Origin: Pirellulales bacterium | Lineage (GTDB): Bacteria; Planctomycetota; Planctomycetia; Pirellulales; Lacipirellulaceae | Length of the DNA: 64,000 nt | Direction of reading: 5' to 3' | NCBI GenBank assembly: GCA_022841705.1 | Contig: JALHQZ010000002.1 | Location: forward strand, 868,001 to 932,000 | Notes under the pieces: model-generated | Seen by the model: the letters and a program-made list of their open reading frames with translations, nothing else | Told to the model about the DNA's origin: nothing | Database searches by the model: none | Translations under genes and position numbers: made by a program | Shown: positions 28,007 through 37,570 of the stretch, one piece after another | Layout of the letters: every line of letters starts with the position of its first letter | Position numbering within the stretch: the stretch's first letter is position 1

Positions 28007-28858
28007 TCAGGTGAACGAGACTGAAGACCACGATCGATGCGTCGCAAAATGCTTTTCCATGTCGTTGGCCAGTTCCCGCAGCACCTTGCTGACGGTCTCA
28101 CCTTCAACCGAGGCAATGAAGTCAAGACCGACATTAACCATGTCACGCTTGCGTTTCCCCCGAACGAGTTGCGGTTTGGTGGGGGTGCCTAGTTTCTTGG
28201 CGGCTTGCTTCGCCGACTTCGCCGCAACAGCCTTCTGCTTCGTCTGCTCGATAATCTCGCTACGATTCATTTCGCCGCGAGCGTGCGAGGCGAGCCACTC
28301 GACTTGCTCCTCCGCACCCTCGGCACGCTTGGCGACCTCATAGGCAACGCTCCATCCGATCTTCTGCTCTTGGACGACTGCCTTGGCCTGCGGCGACAGA
28401 TTGTCGACCGCGAAGCGAATCTTGCTGACCTTCGATTCCTTCAAGCCGGCAAGGGCCGCTGCTTCCGCGAACGACTTGCAGCCGTGAAACTCCTTCAACG
28501 CAGTGACACGCTTCACAATGTCCACCAGAACTTCATCATGCCTGACGTGGTTCTCGTGGAGGCTTCGGATCAATGCTTCCTTCGGGTGCGTGTTCTCCGG
28601 CAGGACGAGACACTCAACTTCCGTCTCACCGTTGCGACGCAGCGCCTCGCAGCGGTGGTTGCCGACGCAAAGGATGAACCGCGAGCCGTTAATGATGACG
28701 ACGGGCGGTTGCATCATGCCCCAGGCCGCAATGCTTGATTGCAGCCGGCCGATGCTTTCCTCATCAAGGCTCCGGCTGGAATCCATCGGGTCGAGCAGCG
28801 CCAGCGAAATACGCTGGCGCTGCGGCGACACCTGGGTGACACGTTCGGTGGTTTGCAT
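28007..28858 (-). CDS. ParB/Spo0J-like protein
   Basis: 283 residues from the ATG at 28858 (GGAGA upstream; an earlier start is possible). N-terminal ParB/Srx fold with GNHRCEALRRNG (the GxHR-x-A-x box, CTP/nuclease site) at about 92-103 and ENHVRHDE, then an HTH with AEAAALAGLKESKVSKIRF. A basic C-terminal region (KRKRD) follows. Unlike usual partition systems it lies about 20 kb from parA, next to the transfer genes, so a role in transfer or in DNA binding/transcription is as likely as segregation. Confidence 0.85.
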   Translation of the reverse strand: MQTTERVTQVSPQRQRISLALLDPMDSSRSLDEESIGRLQSSIAAWGMMQPPVVIINGSRFILCVGNHRCEALRRNGETEVECLVLPENTHPKEALIRSLHENHVRHDEVLVDIVKRVTALKEFHGCKSFAEAAALAGLKESKVSKIRFAVDNLSPQAKAVVQEQKIGWSVAYEVAKRAEGAEEQVEWLASHARGEMNRSEIIEQTKQKAVAAKSAKQAAKKLGTPTKPQLVRGKRKRDMVNVGLDFIASVEGETVSKVLRELANDMEKHFATHRSWSSVSFT

Positions 28859-28893
28859 GACATTCTCCGGTGAAGGTGACAACTGAAGGGGAG

Positions 28894-29589
28894 TTACGCA
28901 CGGGTGGTGAAGATGAACATCAACCGGCGCAAATTGCCGGTGACACGCTCAGTCGCTTCGCCGCCAAACAGAGAGGCAGCCAATCCAGCAATCCCGATCA
29001 GCACGACGAGGATGACGCCACTTACCAGGAGACGACTTACGGGAGCGACGACGCTCTCAATTACCGGCTTGGCGACGTACTCGCCGCCGGCATTCACAAT
29101 GTCATCGCCGTGGACCAGCAAACCGGTGACCACCGCAGCGGCACCAACCTTTTCACGATGCTTCCATAACGTCTCAATTAGCAAGTCACCGTTTCCAGAG
29201 GCGAGCTTTGCGACTACGGCAGGAGCTTGCCCAGACTCGGCGAGCTTGGGAGCCATCATCATGAGCCGGCGTCCGTTGCGGGAGCTAAGCTGGCTGGTAG
29301 CCAGTGCCAGGTCATCTGCAAATTTCGGGGCGCTGTTAACGACCGCTTTGCCAAAATGCTGTGTCGCTGTAGAGAGCGTGCGACGTACGGCGGCTTGCGC
29401 CACCTCCTTTGCCGCTTTCTCAGCCGCCTCCTCGGCGGCTTGCTTCGCAACTGTCTTTGCGGTTGCTTCAATCGATTCGCCGGCAAGCTTGCGGGTGATC
29501 GCTTTAACGGCGGCGCCACCGGCTCCGGCGTATGCCCATTCAGAGTTTGCTGCACAGACCAGAACAACTAAGAGTATCAAGAATCTCAT
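28894..29589 (-). CDS. Exported/membrane protein with coiled coil, unknown
   Basis: 231 residues from the ATG at 29589 (6 nt after GGAG; a GTG lies one codon upstream). Signal peptide FLILLVVLVCAANSEWAYA, an Ala/Glu/Lys-rich coiled coil (about 38-70), and a C-terminal membrane helix (LLVSGVILVVLIGIAGLAASLF). No recognised family. Sits between parB and other membrane-protein genes on the same strand, so it may belong to the cell-surface part of the transfer module. Confidence 0.65.
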   Translation of the reverse strand: MRFLILLVVLVCAANSEWAYAGAGGAAVKAITRKLAGESIEATAKTVAKQAAEEAAEKAAKEVAQAAVRRTLSTATQHFGKAVVNSAPKFADDLALATSQLSSRNGRRLMMMAPKLAESGQAPAVVAKLASGNGDLLIETLWKHREKVGAAAVVTGLLVHGDDIVNAGGEYVAKPVIESVVAPVSRLLVSGVILVVLIGIAGLAASLFGGEATERVTGNLRRLMFIFTTRA

Positions 29590-29630
29590 CACTGGCTCCT
29601 TTCGTTATGTAAGGTGATTGGAATCAAAGA

Positions 29631-30677
29631 CTATTTGGCCCTGCGCTTCCAATACGCCGCCTCCGTAACCTCCCCAGTCCACGTTCGGTCGATCTCAAGA
29701 TGGTCAGCTATTGCATGGCGGACCATATAGTTGTGCCGATACACCGCCACCTTGAACTCCCCTTCGGCCGGCGTATCGTAGGTGTGGCGGCCTACGTGCG
29801 AGTGCCACTTGAGTTCCGCGTCTTCCGCGATCGTTTCAGGTGCGATTACGAGATCAGTGATCTCTCGTCGCAGCCGGACCACCTCCAGGCGTAAGGCCTC
29901 ATTCAGGCGCAATGGTGTTTCGTCCAAATCATCCAGCACCTGTTGCGAAGCCGCGTCGGCCATCAGACCAAGACCCAAAGCAAGCACAGCTGCTTCATTG
30001 GAGATATTCCCTTCGTCGTCACTCGACGCTAAACGTACCGCTCGTTCCGCGGCTATTCCGGTTGCTGTCTCGACCCCGAACTTCACGACCGAGGCCTGAT
30101 TCGCACGATCAAGATGAGGGATAATCCGATCCAGCGCCTTCTCGATACGTTTATTGACCCGATCGTACCTCACACCGTTCAGAGGATGAATTTGCAGGCC
30201 GTAAGCGCGGCTGACCTCAATATCGAGGTCATGGGTGACAAGGAAATCAGCATCAATGGCGTCCAGCTCTCTTTCGAGTCTTCGGAGTTCTTCCTTGACG
30301 CTCTTGTCGATTTCTTCAAGCGGGCAAATCGCCTCGATGAAGCGAGCATTTAGCCAGAATCGCCATTTCGCGTGATCGCGGAATCGGCGGAGCTTCGAGT
30401 CTGCGCTAAGCGCCTGCTCACAATACGACTCAATCTTCTCGTCATTCACTGATGCGGCAATCCTTGCTGCAACGCGTGCCCGTGCTGCTTCCGCTGCTGC
30501 ATACCGCTTGTCTACGGCGTCAAGCCAGGGCTCCAAAAGGTTCGTCCACTGCTTTTGATTGGGTGTCAGTGGGATTGAACCATTCTGAGAGGTTTGCCCA
30601 ACACAAGTCGTGCATACGGGCACAATCAATAAAGTGCAAATTCCGAGGACGCGGCGTGATTGTTGATAACGAAACAT
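29631..30677 (-). CDS. Membrane-anchored helical protein, unknown
   Basis: 348 residues from the ATG at 30677 behind GGAGC. N-terminal signal/anchor (GICTLLIVPVCTTCVGQ), then long charged helices: KRYAAAEAARARVAARIAAS and ELRRLERELDAIDADFLV. Unrecognised. Ends 42 nt before the next gene on the strand; likely in one operon with the small membrane protein upstream. Confidence 0.6.
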   Translation of the reverse strand: MFRYQQSRRVLGICTLLIVPVCTTCVGQTSQNGSIPLTPNQKQWTNLLEPWLDAVDKRYAAAEAARARVAARIAASVNDEKIESYCEQALSADSKLRRFRDHAKWRFWLNARFIEAICPLEEIDKSVKEELRRLERELDAIDADFLVTHDLDIEVSRAYGLQIHPLNGVRYDRVNKRIEKALDRIIPHLDRANQASVVKFGVETATGIAAERAVRLASSDDEGNISNEAAVLALGLGLMADAASQQVLDDLDETPLRLNEALRLEVVRLRREITDLVIAPETIAEDAELKWHSHVGRHTYDTPAEGEFKVAVYRHNYMVRHAIADHLEIDRTWTGEVTEAAYWKRRAK

Positions 30678-30774
30678 GTTTAGCTCCTGGTACATGGTTG
30701 CTATTGAGAATTTCGATCGTTGGTAACGGACGGCAGAGCTTGGTTGCCCTACCGTCCGTCGCTAGGGAGTAGGG

Positions 30775-30969
30775 CTAGGCACATGCGCCGCCGGCACCGC
30801 CGCTGCCATCGCCATTGAGAAATGCAGCCGTAATCGCTGCCGGAACCGGGCCGACTACTACGGCCACGAAGGGGATGACGATGGCACTCACCACCGCACG
30901 CATTAGCAGGTCGCCAAACGAGGGTAGCGGGATAGGCGTTGGGTCACCTTTTGGAATGAACTCGGACAT
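30775..30969 (-). CDS. Small single-span membrane protein
   Basis: 64 residues behind an AGGAG box. One hydrophobic helix (LLMRAVVSAIVIPFVAVVVG) and a Gly-rich end (GDGSGGAGGACA). Could be a pilin-like or bacteriocin-like small protein, but no family match is seen. Confidence 0.5.
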   Translation of the reverse strand: MSEFIPKGDPTPIPLPSFGDLLMRAVVSAIVIPFVAVVVGPVPAAITAAFLNGDGSGGAGGACA

Positions 30970-31118
30970 GGCTTTTTCTCCTTCAGAAAATGGGATGGTG
31001 CTGCCACGTTAGGAAACGCGGCACGTTGGACGAAGCAGGTTTCTTCGTCTAACGCCAATCCTACGAGAAGGTGGTCGGCCCAGAGAATGCGCGCCGCGGC
31101 GCGCCATCCGACGAATCG

Positions 31119-31574
31119 CTATCGTGCTGAACGGCCGCGGCTTGCTTGCCGCGTGCCTTCTTCCTTCACCTGACGGACAAGTAAGCGCGCCACTTCAGGG
31201 CTATCCGCCAGCTTGAACAGCTGATAGGCATCTTCGAGTCGCCTTTGCGACTCAGCAATCGCATCGCGGTCTTCCTCGTTAAGTACCTCAGGGAAGCGAG
31301 CAACATGGCATTCCATGAATGCTCCGGCGGCTACAGTTCGCTCATCGCAGATCAGTTCTGTCAGCCGCATTAAGTGAGAAGGGCGCTCCGCAGCTATGGG
31401 AAAGAAGAAGTCACTACTGGCGTACCCATCCGCTATTCGCCCGGGCAGATCGAAATTGCCCGGGAATAGTTTTCTGAGTCGCCCAACCGATAGGTTGTCG
31501 CTCGGAAAGCTCGCCTTCCCGCAGTCAAAATCGATCTCAGCAGTTCTATCGTTGTCCTTGTCGTCGTAATGCAC
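31119..31574 (-). CDS. Hypothetical protein
   Basis: 151 residues from a GTG. Acidic N-terminal half with strands, helical C-terminal half (LNEEDRDAIAESQRRLEDAY) and a basic end. No recognised domain. Alone on this strand between the small membrane protein and the HEAT protein. Confidence 0.45.
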   Translation of the reverse strand: MHYDDKDNDRTAEIDFDCGKASFPSDNLSVGRLRKLFPGNFDLPGRIADGYASSDFFFPIAAERPSHLMRLTELICDERTVAAGAFMECHVARFPEVLNEEDRDAIAESQRRLEDAYQLFKLADSPEVARLLVRQVKEEGTRQASRGRSAR

Positions 31575-31655
31575 AGATGGTCCATACGTCTGGCCGCTGC
31601 CAGATCACGTTCAGACGTGCGCATTGTGGCCGCTACTTGTCAACAAGTAAGTGCG

Positions 31656-34079
31656 TCATTCCGGAGCTTTCATGTCCATGCGTGGCAACTCGCCATCGGA
31701 AGGCGCTAGAATCATCAATGGGCGCTGTCCGGTAATGCGGAGAAACGTGTCAGTGTAAAGCCACGCACGACGCGCTCGCGCCGTCCAACGAGATTCTCGC
31801 CTGGCACCTCTCCAGTGCTCTGCTCGAAAATCGGGACCCGCTTCTGCTTCGGTCCACGCTTCTCTAGCAAAAGGTGGCGCGTTAAAGAAACTTTCCAGGT
31901 CCCACAGGATCGACCGCACTTTGCTTTGACTCACCGGAAGGTCTGCTAGGTGGCGATTGAGCTTCATTGTCGTCAGAATCTTGTCAACCCTTTTCAGTCC
32001 AATCGCCTTGTCGCAGTTAAAGAGAGACTCTTCCTGGAGTCGTCCTACACACCAGAACACTTGCAAGGATTCCAACCATTCCGCCGTTGTGACCTGCTCG
32101 AACCAAGAGAGAACCAACCGCTCTCCCGGATCGTGAGAGTCAGCGAGAGAGTCTGGATTGATAGCGCGTAGTGCTTCGGACACGTGAAACCTCAACACTG
32201 TATCGTCCCTTGACAGAGCACCAATCAGTGAAGGGATTGCGCGCAGCGATGCTTGTCCAATTACGCCCAATGCATACGCAGCGCGCGAGGCGACCTCTGG
32301 CTCATCACTGAGCCTTTTTGCAAGGGACGGCACAACAAATGCGGCTTCGTGCTTGAAGTGTCGAAGGGCAAGCGAAGCATTGCACCGCACCGACGGGTCT
32401 ACATCGTCGAGCAACGTCAGCATGATGTTTAGGCACGCTGGATCTGCGTAACCAAGGTGACCGATCATCTTCGCCGAGTTGCTTCGCACCATCGCCGACG
32501 ATGACGTGAGCGCCGTTAGTAGTTCCGGTATTATCGAGAAGCCAAAGCGATGTAAACGATCGCGGGCCCATAGGCTCAACTTTGGGTACTCCGAGGACAT
32601 CGCCTCCAGGAGCGCATTGACAGCCTCGCCAGATACTTCTGCCGACGCAGCGTAGCAGTCGGCCAATACGGCTTCCTTATGAACTCCCTCGGCATTGCGT
32701 AGTGCCCTATCAAGTATGTCCCTTACCTGCTCCACAACTGTGACTACATACTCACTCCCCAGGTCATCAATAAGGCCAGGTATCCGTCTAACGAACTCAG
32801 CGGGAGCGTCAGGGTGCGATATAGCAGCCCAGAGAACCGTGTCCCGGGCAAGAATTCGCAATAGAATGCTGGAATCGGAGAGGAGTTCCGCAACACGCGC
32901 CAGGTCTAGTCCACTGAATGGCAACGCCTGCCTAGAAAGCAGCAGTGCATACGCACGCTGCTCTGCAGTTACTAACTGCACCTCCTTCTCGCGGCGGAGC
33001 CAATCTAGCTCCACGAACTGGCCGACGTCGGCCCCATTGCATATTCCAGCGTAAGCGAACTCGGCAATTAATGATGCTGCTGCCGAATACAAGGTGAGCG
33101 ATTTAGCGTCCTCTGAAAGTGATGCGTAGGTCAACACATCGTCCAGTAAGTCAATTGCTTCGTGGGCCTTCCCTTCTGCCATATATGTTGCGAACTGTTC
33201 TGAATATCGGGGGTAATTCCGTCCGAAAGCGTTGAAGAGTGTAGTCCAAGTGCGTTTCGATATCCCTGGAGGATGAGCTTCTTGGAGGAACCGCAATCCC
33301 CATCCGGCGTACGGTTCCTCCTCATAGCTCGCGAGATCAACCAAGTGATCGAGAACCCGAGGCGCGAGAGCCATCATTGCGTGCTCAAATGGACTTAGGT
33401 ATCCTCGCTTATCGCCTGCAGGCGACCAAGCGGAGTCCAGTTCCACCTCGTAATCGCACAACTGTATGAGCTTTTCCACGACATGAGCGGCGGGTCGTCC
33501 TATGGACGCGAGCGCTTGCGCTGCATCACATACAACACCATCCTCTGCATCCAGAAGAGCCGCTTCAAGAGCGTCAACCGCAAACGTTGCTGCTGGTCCA
33601 GAGCTGCCTAGTGCGTATGCGGCATTTCCCCGAACACACGCGTGACGATCGTCCAGCGCCGCAGTCAGCAGTGCTACAGTATCCTCATCGAGTCTCGGCA
33701 GGCCGGCTAGAGCGTGCGCCGCCATCGCACGCATGACAGCGCCCAACGAAACTCCGTGACACGCGGCAAAGGGCGCAAATTGTATTTGTCGTGATTCGTA
33801 TGCCGTGACGCTTAAGAAATTGTCGGGATACTCGGAGGCGTTTAACAGAGCTGCCAACAAAGGTAACGCATGTTCAGACGCAGCACCAAATTGTCCGACT
33901 GCGATCGCAGCACGCAAGTAGCACTGTGCATCTGCGTCAGACAGACAACCAATAAAGCTCCGCACGTATCCTGTTTTCTGCTCTCTCTTGCCGAAAAGAT
34001 ACTCCAGTGCCAACGGGTCCGCAGCGGATTGGAGTGATCGCACGAAGTTGGCGTCGGTGATATGCTCCCAGCTTGCCAT
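31656..34079 (-). CDS. HEAT-repeat protein
   Basis: 807 residues from the ATG at 34079 (MASWEHITDANFVRSL); the frame is open to a TTG at 34253, so the start is uncertain. The central part is built of HEAT-like helix pairs such as LLTAALDDRHACVRGNAAYA, LEAALLDAEDGVVCDAAQAL, LLDDVDPSVRCNASLALRHF and SLIGALSRDDTVLRFHVSEA. It forms a curved protein-binding scaffold. No enzyme domain seen. Large HEAT proteins on mobile elements may be sensors or scaffolds in defence, but that is inference. Confidence 0.7.
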   Translation of the reverse strand: MASWEHITDANFVRSLQSAADPLALEYLFGKREQKTGYVRSFIGCLSDADAQCYLRAAIAVGQFGAASEHALPLLAALLNASEYPDNFLSVTAYESRQIQFAPFAACHGVSLGAVMRAMAAHALAGLPRLDEDTVALLTAALDDRHACVRGNAAYALGSSGPAATFAVDALEAALLDAEDGVVCDAAQALASIGRPAAHVVEKLIQLCDYEVELDSAWSPAGDKRGYLSPFEHAMMALAPRVLDHLVDLASYEEEPYAGWGLRFLQEAHPPGISKRTWTTLFNAFGRNYPRYSEQFATYMAEGKAHEAIDLLDDVLTYASLSEDAKSLTLYSAAASLIAEFAYAGICNGADVGQFVELDWLRREKEVQLVTAEQRAYALLLSRQALPFSGLDLARVAELLSDSSILLRILARDTVLWAAISHPDAPAEFVRRIPGLIDDLGSEYVVTVVEQVRDILDRALRNAEGVHKEAVLADCYAASAEVSGEAVNALLEAMSSEYPKLSLWARDRLHRFGFSIIPELLTALTSSSAMVRSNSAKMIGHLGYADPACLNIMLTLLDDVDPSVRCNASLALRHFKHEAAFVVPSLAKRLSDEPEVASRAAYALGVIGQASLRAIPSLIGALSRDDTVLRFHVSEALRAINPDSLADSHDPGERLVLSWFEQVTTAEWLESLQVFWCVGRLQEESLFNCDKAIGLKRVDKILTTMKLNRHLADLPVSQSKVRSILWDLESFFNAPPFAREAWTEAEAGPDFRAEHWRGARRESRWTARARRAWLYTDTFLRITGQRPLMILAPSDGELPRMDMKAPE

Positions 34080-34355
34080 CCGAACCAATTCGTACCTGTT
34101 AAGCCCCGTGTCAACCAAACCACAGCTCTCATTCTTTTCCACCTCGACAAGTTTGACAAGAATGCGATCCGCCTGGAAGCTCGTGGTCACCGCTCCTCCG
34201 TGCTGCCCGAAACAGGAAGCCTCTCCATCATGCTCCGTGTGACCTGCCGTCAACGATGGCTAACTCTTAACGACTCTTAATGGGGCTGCCCTGTGGTTAC
34301 GATACTGCTTGCGCCTGTCGGTCGGTACATGTATGGTTCGCCTAACCCACTTTAG

Positions 34356-35381
34356 GTGAAGTATCTGACCTCCGACCGACCAACTCATCCACCCGATTCA
34401 GCGACCGGCGCTTCCTTAACGCCGGTTAACAGTTCGCAGCAACTGCCGACCGTCCGGCTCGCCACCCAAATTGAAGAGGCTTGCAAGTCATGGCTGGTGA
34501 AATCGCCTTCGGCTGACACCAGGTCCAACTACTCGCGTGACCTCGCACAGTTTCTCGTATTCGCCGGGGTCCGTGCGGATGAAGTCGATCGCCTGCCGGA
34601 AGTCAGGCCACACCACGTTGCCGCTTGGCGGGACGAACTTCTCGCGCGAGGTTTGGCGAACAGTTCCATCGTTCGCAAGATGACCGTGCTCCGTTCGCTA
34701 TTCTCTTACTTGCAAACCTACGGCTATGTCGGTGCAAACCCGGCACATTCCGATTTTGTCACGGCTCCTGCCGTGCCCCGCGATGGTAAGACCGTCGGAC
34801 TCACGCCAGAGGATTGCCGCCGCTTACTCGATGCACCATTAACCGACACGCCAACGGGAGTGCGCGATCGAGCGATGCTCGCCGTGCTCGCTTACACTGG
34901 ATGCCGGGTGGGAGAACTTACGCGGCTGCGCGTCGGCGACTACCTGCAAACAGGCGGCCACCGGATTCTCAACATCCGAGGCAAAGGCGGGAAAGAGCGG
35001 CGCGTGCCATTGCACGCGGAAGCGGTAGAACGATTGGAAGCCTGGCTCGCGACTTCTGATTTTGTCGCTGACTCGCCGGGAGCAATGTTCCGTCCGCCGA
35101 AAACATCGCGTCTCTACGGACGTGATGGATTCGCTGCAAGATTCCTTACTCGCCGAGCAGTTCAATCGCTTGTGAAGAACTATGTTCTTGCACTTGGACT
35201 CGACTCGCACGTCACCGTGCATTCGCTTCGCGTGACGGCCCTCACCACTGCCCGCGAGCGCGGAAGCGACATCATCGACCTACAAGACTTCGCCGGCCAC
35301 GCCGATCCACGCACGACGCTCACCTATATTCGCTCGCGCGACCGGCTAAGTAAGTCGCCAGCGTATGTCCTTCGGTATTGA
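34356..35381 (+). CDS. XerC/D-like tyrosine recombinase
   Basis: 341 residues from a GTG. Catalytic set present: Arg in YTGCRVGELTRL, Lys in RGKGGKERRVPL, HSLR in VHSLRVTALTT, H in FAGHADPRTTLTYIR and the Tyr. It resembles site-specific recombinases of plasmids and integrated elements rather than the long integrase at 24224. A possible role is dimer resolution of the circular form, or moving the inserted cargo beside it. Confidence 0.88.
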   Translation: MKYLTSDRPTHPPDSATGASLTPVNSSQQLPTVRLATQIEEACKSWLVKSPSADTRSNYSRDLAQFLVFAGVRADEVDRLPEVRPHHVAAWRDELLARGLANSSIVRKMTVLRSLFSYLQTYGYVGANPAHSDFVTAPAVPRDGKTVGLTPEDCRRLLDAPLTDTPTGVRDRAMLAVLAYTGCRVGELTRLRVGDYLQTGGHRILNIRGKGGKERRVPLHAEAVERLEAWLATSDFVADSPGAMFRPPKTSRLYGRDGFAARFLTRRAVQSLVKNYVLALGLDSHVTVHSLRVTALTTARERGSDIIDLQDFAGHADPRTTLTYIRSRDRLSKSPAYVLRY

Positions 35382-35436
35382 TTGCACTCAGCAGTCATTT
35401 CTACGGGACAAAATTTTTCTCGACAGAACAGGCTTC

Positions 35437-35468
35437 TTTTTGTAACCTATAGCTACAGGTTACAAAAA
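35437..35468. promoter_or_regulatory. Palindrome abutting the SprT-like start codon
   Basis: Perfect 12-bp arms TTTTTGTAACCT and AGGTTACAAAAA around an 8-nt centre ATAGCTAC. The right arm runs into the ATG at 35468. Its position covers the ribosome site, so a bound protein or an RNA hairpin could block translation or transcription. The word ACCTATAGCT recurs in the replication origin (51029-51038). Confidence 0.7.
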
Positions 35469-36157
35469 TGAACCACAATCAGTCACTAAAGCCTCGTTTT
35501 TCCAAGGATTTTCGCGAATCCTGCCTAGTTGTAGCTAAGCAGTGCTATGGCGCTAAAGGCACTTGGGCGCATGAAACGTACGCCTTTATTAACCATGCCT
35601 ACTTCGGCGGTCGCCTCCCCTGGGCTCATATTATCTGGGGACTGACTGACTATGGGAGCTGCATTGCTTGGGCGAGCACTGAACGTGACAAAACTCGCCC
35701 ACCAATCATCACCCTTCATCCCGCCCTGCTCGAAGCGCAGCAGAAACCTTGCCCATGGGGCATCCCGAATTCCCATCTTGGCTCGTCGCTCGTTTTCGAC
35801 ACGATTTTGCACGAGTGCATTCACGTTCACATCGACTACAACTTGGGCGGCACCCATGGCCGCACAAGCCACGACTGCGATCGATGGGTACGTCAGGTCA
35901 ATCGCCTAGCGCCGCTACTTGGCTTTGAAGGCATTGAAGCAGGTCGCACCAAGCTCGTGCGTGTCAAAGACGACAGTCTGCCGCGTACCGTACGAGGCAA
36001 AGTAGCCACACGAGTCGTGCGTCAATGCACGGCAAACGTTCCTTTTAAAGCCGTGTGTCGCTTTCCAGTGGGACTTCGGTCACATTTGGGACAAGCAGCC
36101 GAGCACTACGGCGCTTGCTGCCTTCCCCAAGGCGCTCCGAAACTTCACTCTGAGTAA
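35468..36157 (+). CDS. SprT-like zinc metalloprotease domain protein
   Basis: 229 residues. A SprT-like fold with an active-site HECIHVH at 115-121 and a downstream HDCDRW that may supply the third ligand; before it, YAFINHAYFGGRLPWAHI is the typical entry motif of SprT-like proteins. These proteins cut DNA-protein crosslinks or are antirestriction-linked on mobile elements. The C-terminal 80 residues (Arg-rich) are unassigned. No clear ribosome site is seen because the palindrome occupies that position. Confidence 0.75.
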   Translation: MNHNQSLKPRFSKDFRESCLVVAKQCYGAKGTWAHETYAFINHAYFGGRLPWAHIIWGLTDYGSCIAWASTERDKTRPPIITLHPALLEAQQKPCPWGIPNSHLGSSLVFDTILHECIHVHIDYNLGGTHGRTSHDCDRWVRQVNRLAPLLGFEGIEAGRTKLVRVKDDSLPRTVRGKVATRVVRQCTANVPFKAVCRFPVGLRSHLGQAAEHYGACCLPQGAPKLHSE

Positions 36158-36306
36158 GAGCTGTCGGCGGAGGTCTTTAGTTCCTGCATAGTCAGAGTTC
36201 ATGCAAGTCTGTCGGCGGCTAGACCGCCGCGTGTTCTGTGCGGGAAGCTAAGCGATAGAGAATAACATCCCTTAGTTGCTACTACGTTAACTGCTCAATA
36301 GAGTCA

Positions 36307-37500
36307 TTATCTGATCGTTATAGATTGCAATGCCTCTCGCATGTCGGTGATGCTTGCATACCTTCTACGCTCTGACGCTATTGCCTTCTGAATGATATGG
36401 TCGAGGCCATCGTAGCTTTCATACTGATCCTCAATGGGCTCATAATCGCTGGGGTGTGGCAAACATCGCGCGATCACTTCGTAGAGCATGATACCGCACG
36501 CGTAGACATCCTGCTGGACCGTACGGTGCCGCGGGTCGCGCCTAACCTCTTCGGGTACGTACGCATCCGTTCCAATCAACGTAGTGGTCAGATTTTCGTC
36601 GCCCTCATCAAGTAGGTAGGCGCATCCGAAATCGAGAATCTGCGGCTGATCATCTGCTTCGCGAACAAGAACATTTTGTGGTTTCAAATCGCGATGAAGA
36701 ACCCCGCGGCTGTGCGCGAATTCTAGCGCGTACAGGATCTCATCAAAAATCCGCAGAACTCTCGACGGCTCCGCACCTTCCAATGCATCGCGGACGTTCG
36801 CTCCTTCGACATACGGCATTAAAATATACGGATTCTGTTCAGCAGTCATGCCGGCTTCGAGCAACGGGACAATCGCCCGATGCTGCATTTTCTCAAGCGT
36901 TCGCAACTCGCGCACGAAGCGCCTATTTGCTCTTGTCTTGTCAGCGACAAACGAACTTGGCTCAAGAACTTTCATAGCGAAGTGATAGCTGCCGAGCTTT
37001 GTACTTCGTGTGACCAAGTACACTTTTCCAAAGCCTCCTTTTCCGATTTCTTTACCACGCACAAATGCCACGGCTAATTCCTCTTCGGAGGCGTCCTCAT
37101 CAACGAGTTCGATGTCTCCCGCGCGCAACACGAGGTTCGGCGGCTCAATTCTCAATGGGATGTCGTGCTCGGCCAGGATGTCATCGATTTGATCTAAATC
37201 TGGCACGTCAATGCCTCGCTTTGTGACTGACTCTAGGCCCGCGTAAAACGCCGCGACGTACCGGGCGGCATTGTCTTGTGCCCCTCTCATGGCGCTTCTC
37301 GCGTCACCTTCAGCCCAGCTCGCACCTGAACTGCGACCGACAACGCCATACGCTGCCTTGAAGTCCTCGTAGATTTCCTGCGGATCTGTATCGCCTTCCG
37401 CGATGATGTCCACTAACTTCGCGAACTCTCGGTGTGCCTCATTTGAAATGGCATGGGGGAAGCCCTTGAATTTCCATTCAGAAGGATATTTCAGCGGCAT
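36307..37500 (-). CDS. Ser/Thr protein kinase with N-terminal accessory domain
   Basis: 397 residues with GGAGG before the ATG. A helical N-terminal domain (about 16-127, FAKLVDIIAEGDTDPQEIYE) of a kind seen in front of diverse effectors; name not certain. Eukaryote-like kinase from about 148: Gly loop GKGGFGKVY 153-161, K177 in AMK, HRDLKPQN 269-276, DFG 290-292 and a VPEE segment; all catalytic residues intact. No membrane helix. It follows the Shedu-type gene by 70 bp on the same strand, so the two are likely one operon. Confidence 0.9.
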   Translation of the reverse strand: MPLKYPSEWKFKGFPHAISNEAHREFAKLVDIIAEGDTDPQEIYEDFKAAYGVVGRSSGASWAEGDARSAMRGAQDNAARYVAAFYAGLESVTKRGIDVPDLDQIDDILAEHDIPLRIEPPNLVLRAGDIELVDEDASEEELAVAFVRGKEIGKGGFGKVYLVTRSTKLGSYHFAMKVLEPSSFVADKTRANRRFVRELRTLEKMQHRAIVPLLEAGMTAEQNPYILMPYVEGANVRDALEGAEPSRVLRIFDEILYALEFAHSRGVLHRDLKPQNVLVREADDQPQILDFGCAYLLDEGDENLTTTLIGTDAYVPEEVRRDPRHRTVQQDVYACGIMLYEVIARCLPHPSDYEPIEDQYESYDGLDHIIQKAIASERRRYASITDMREALQSITIR

Positions 37501-37570
37501 CTCTTTACCTCCGAATTCACGTATCGTAGTTCAATATTTGGAAGAGCCGCCTGCGCTGCATTTCCGCGGG

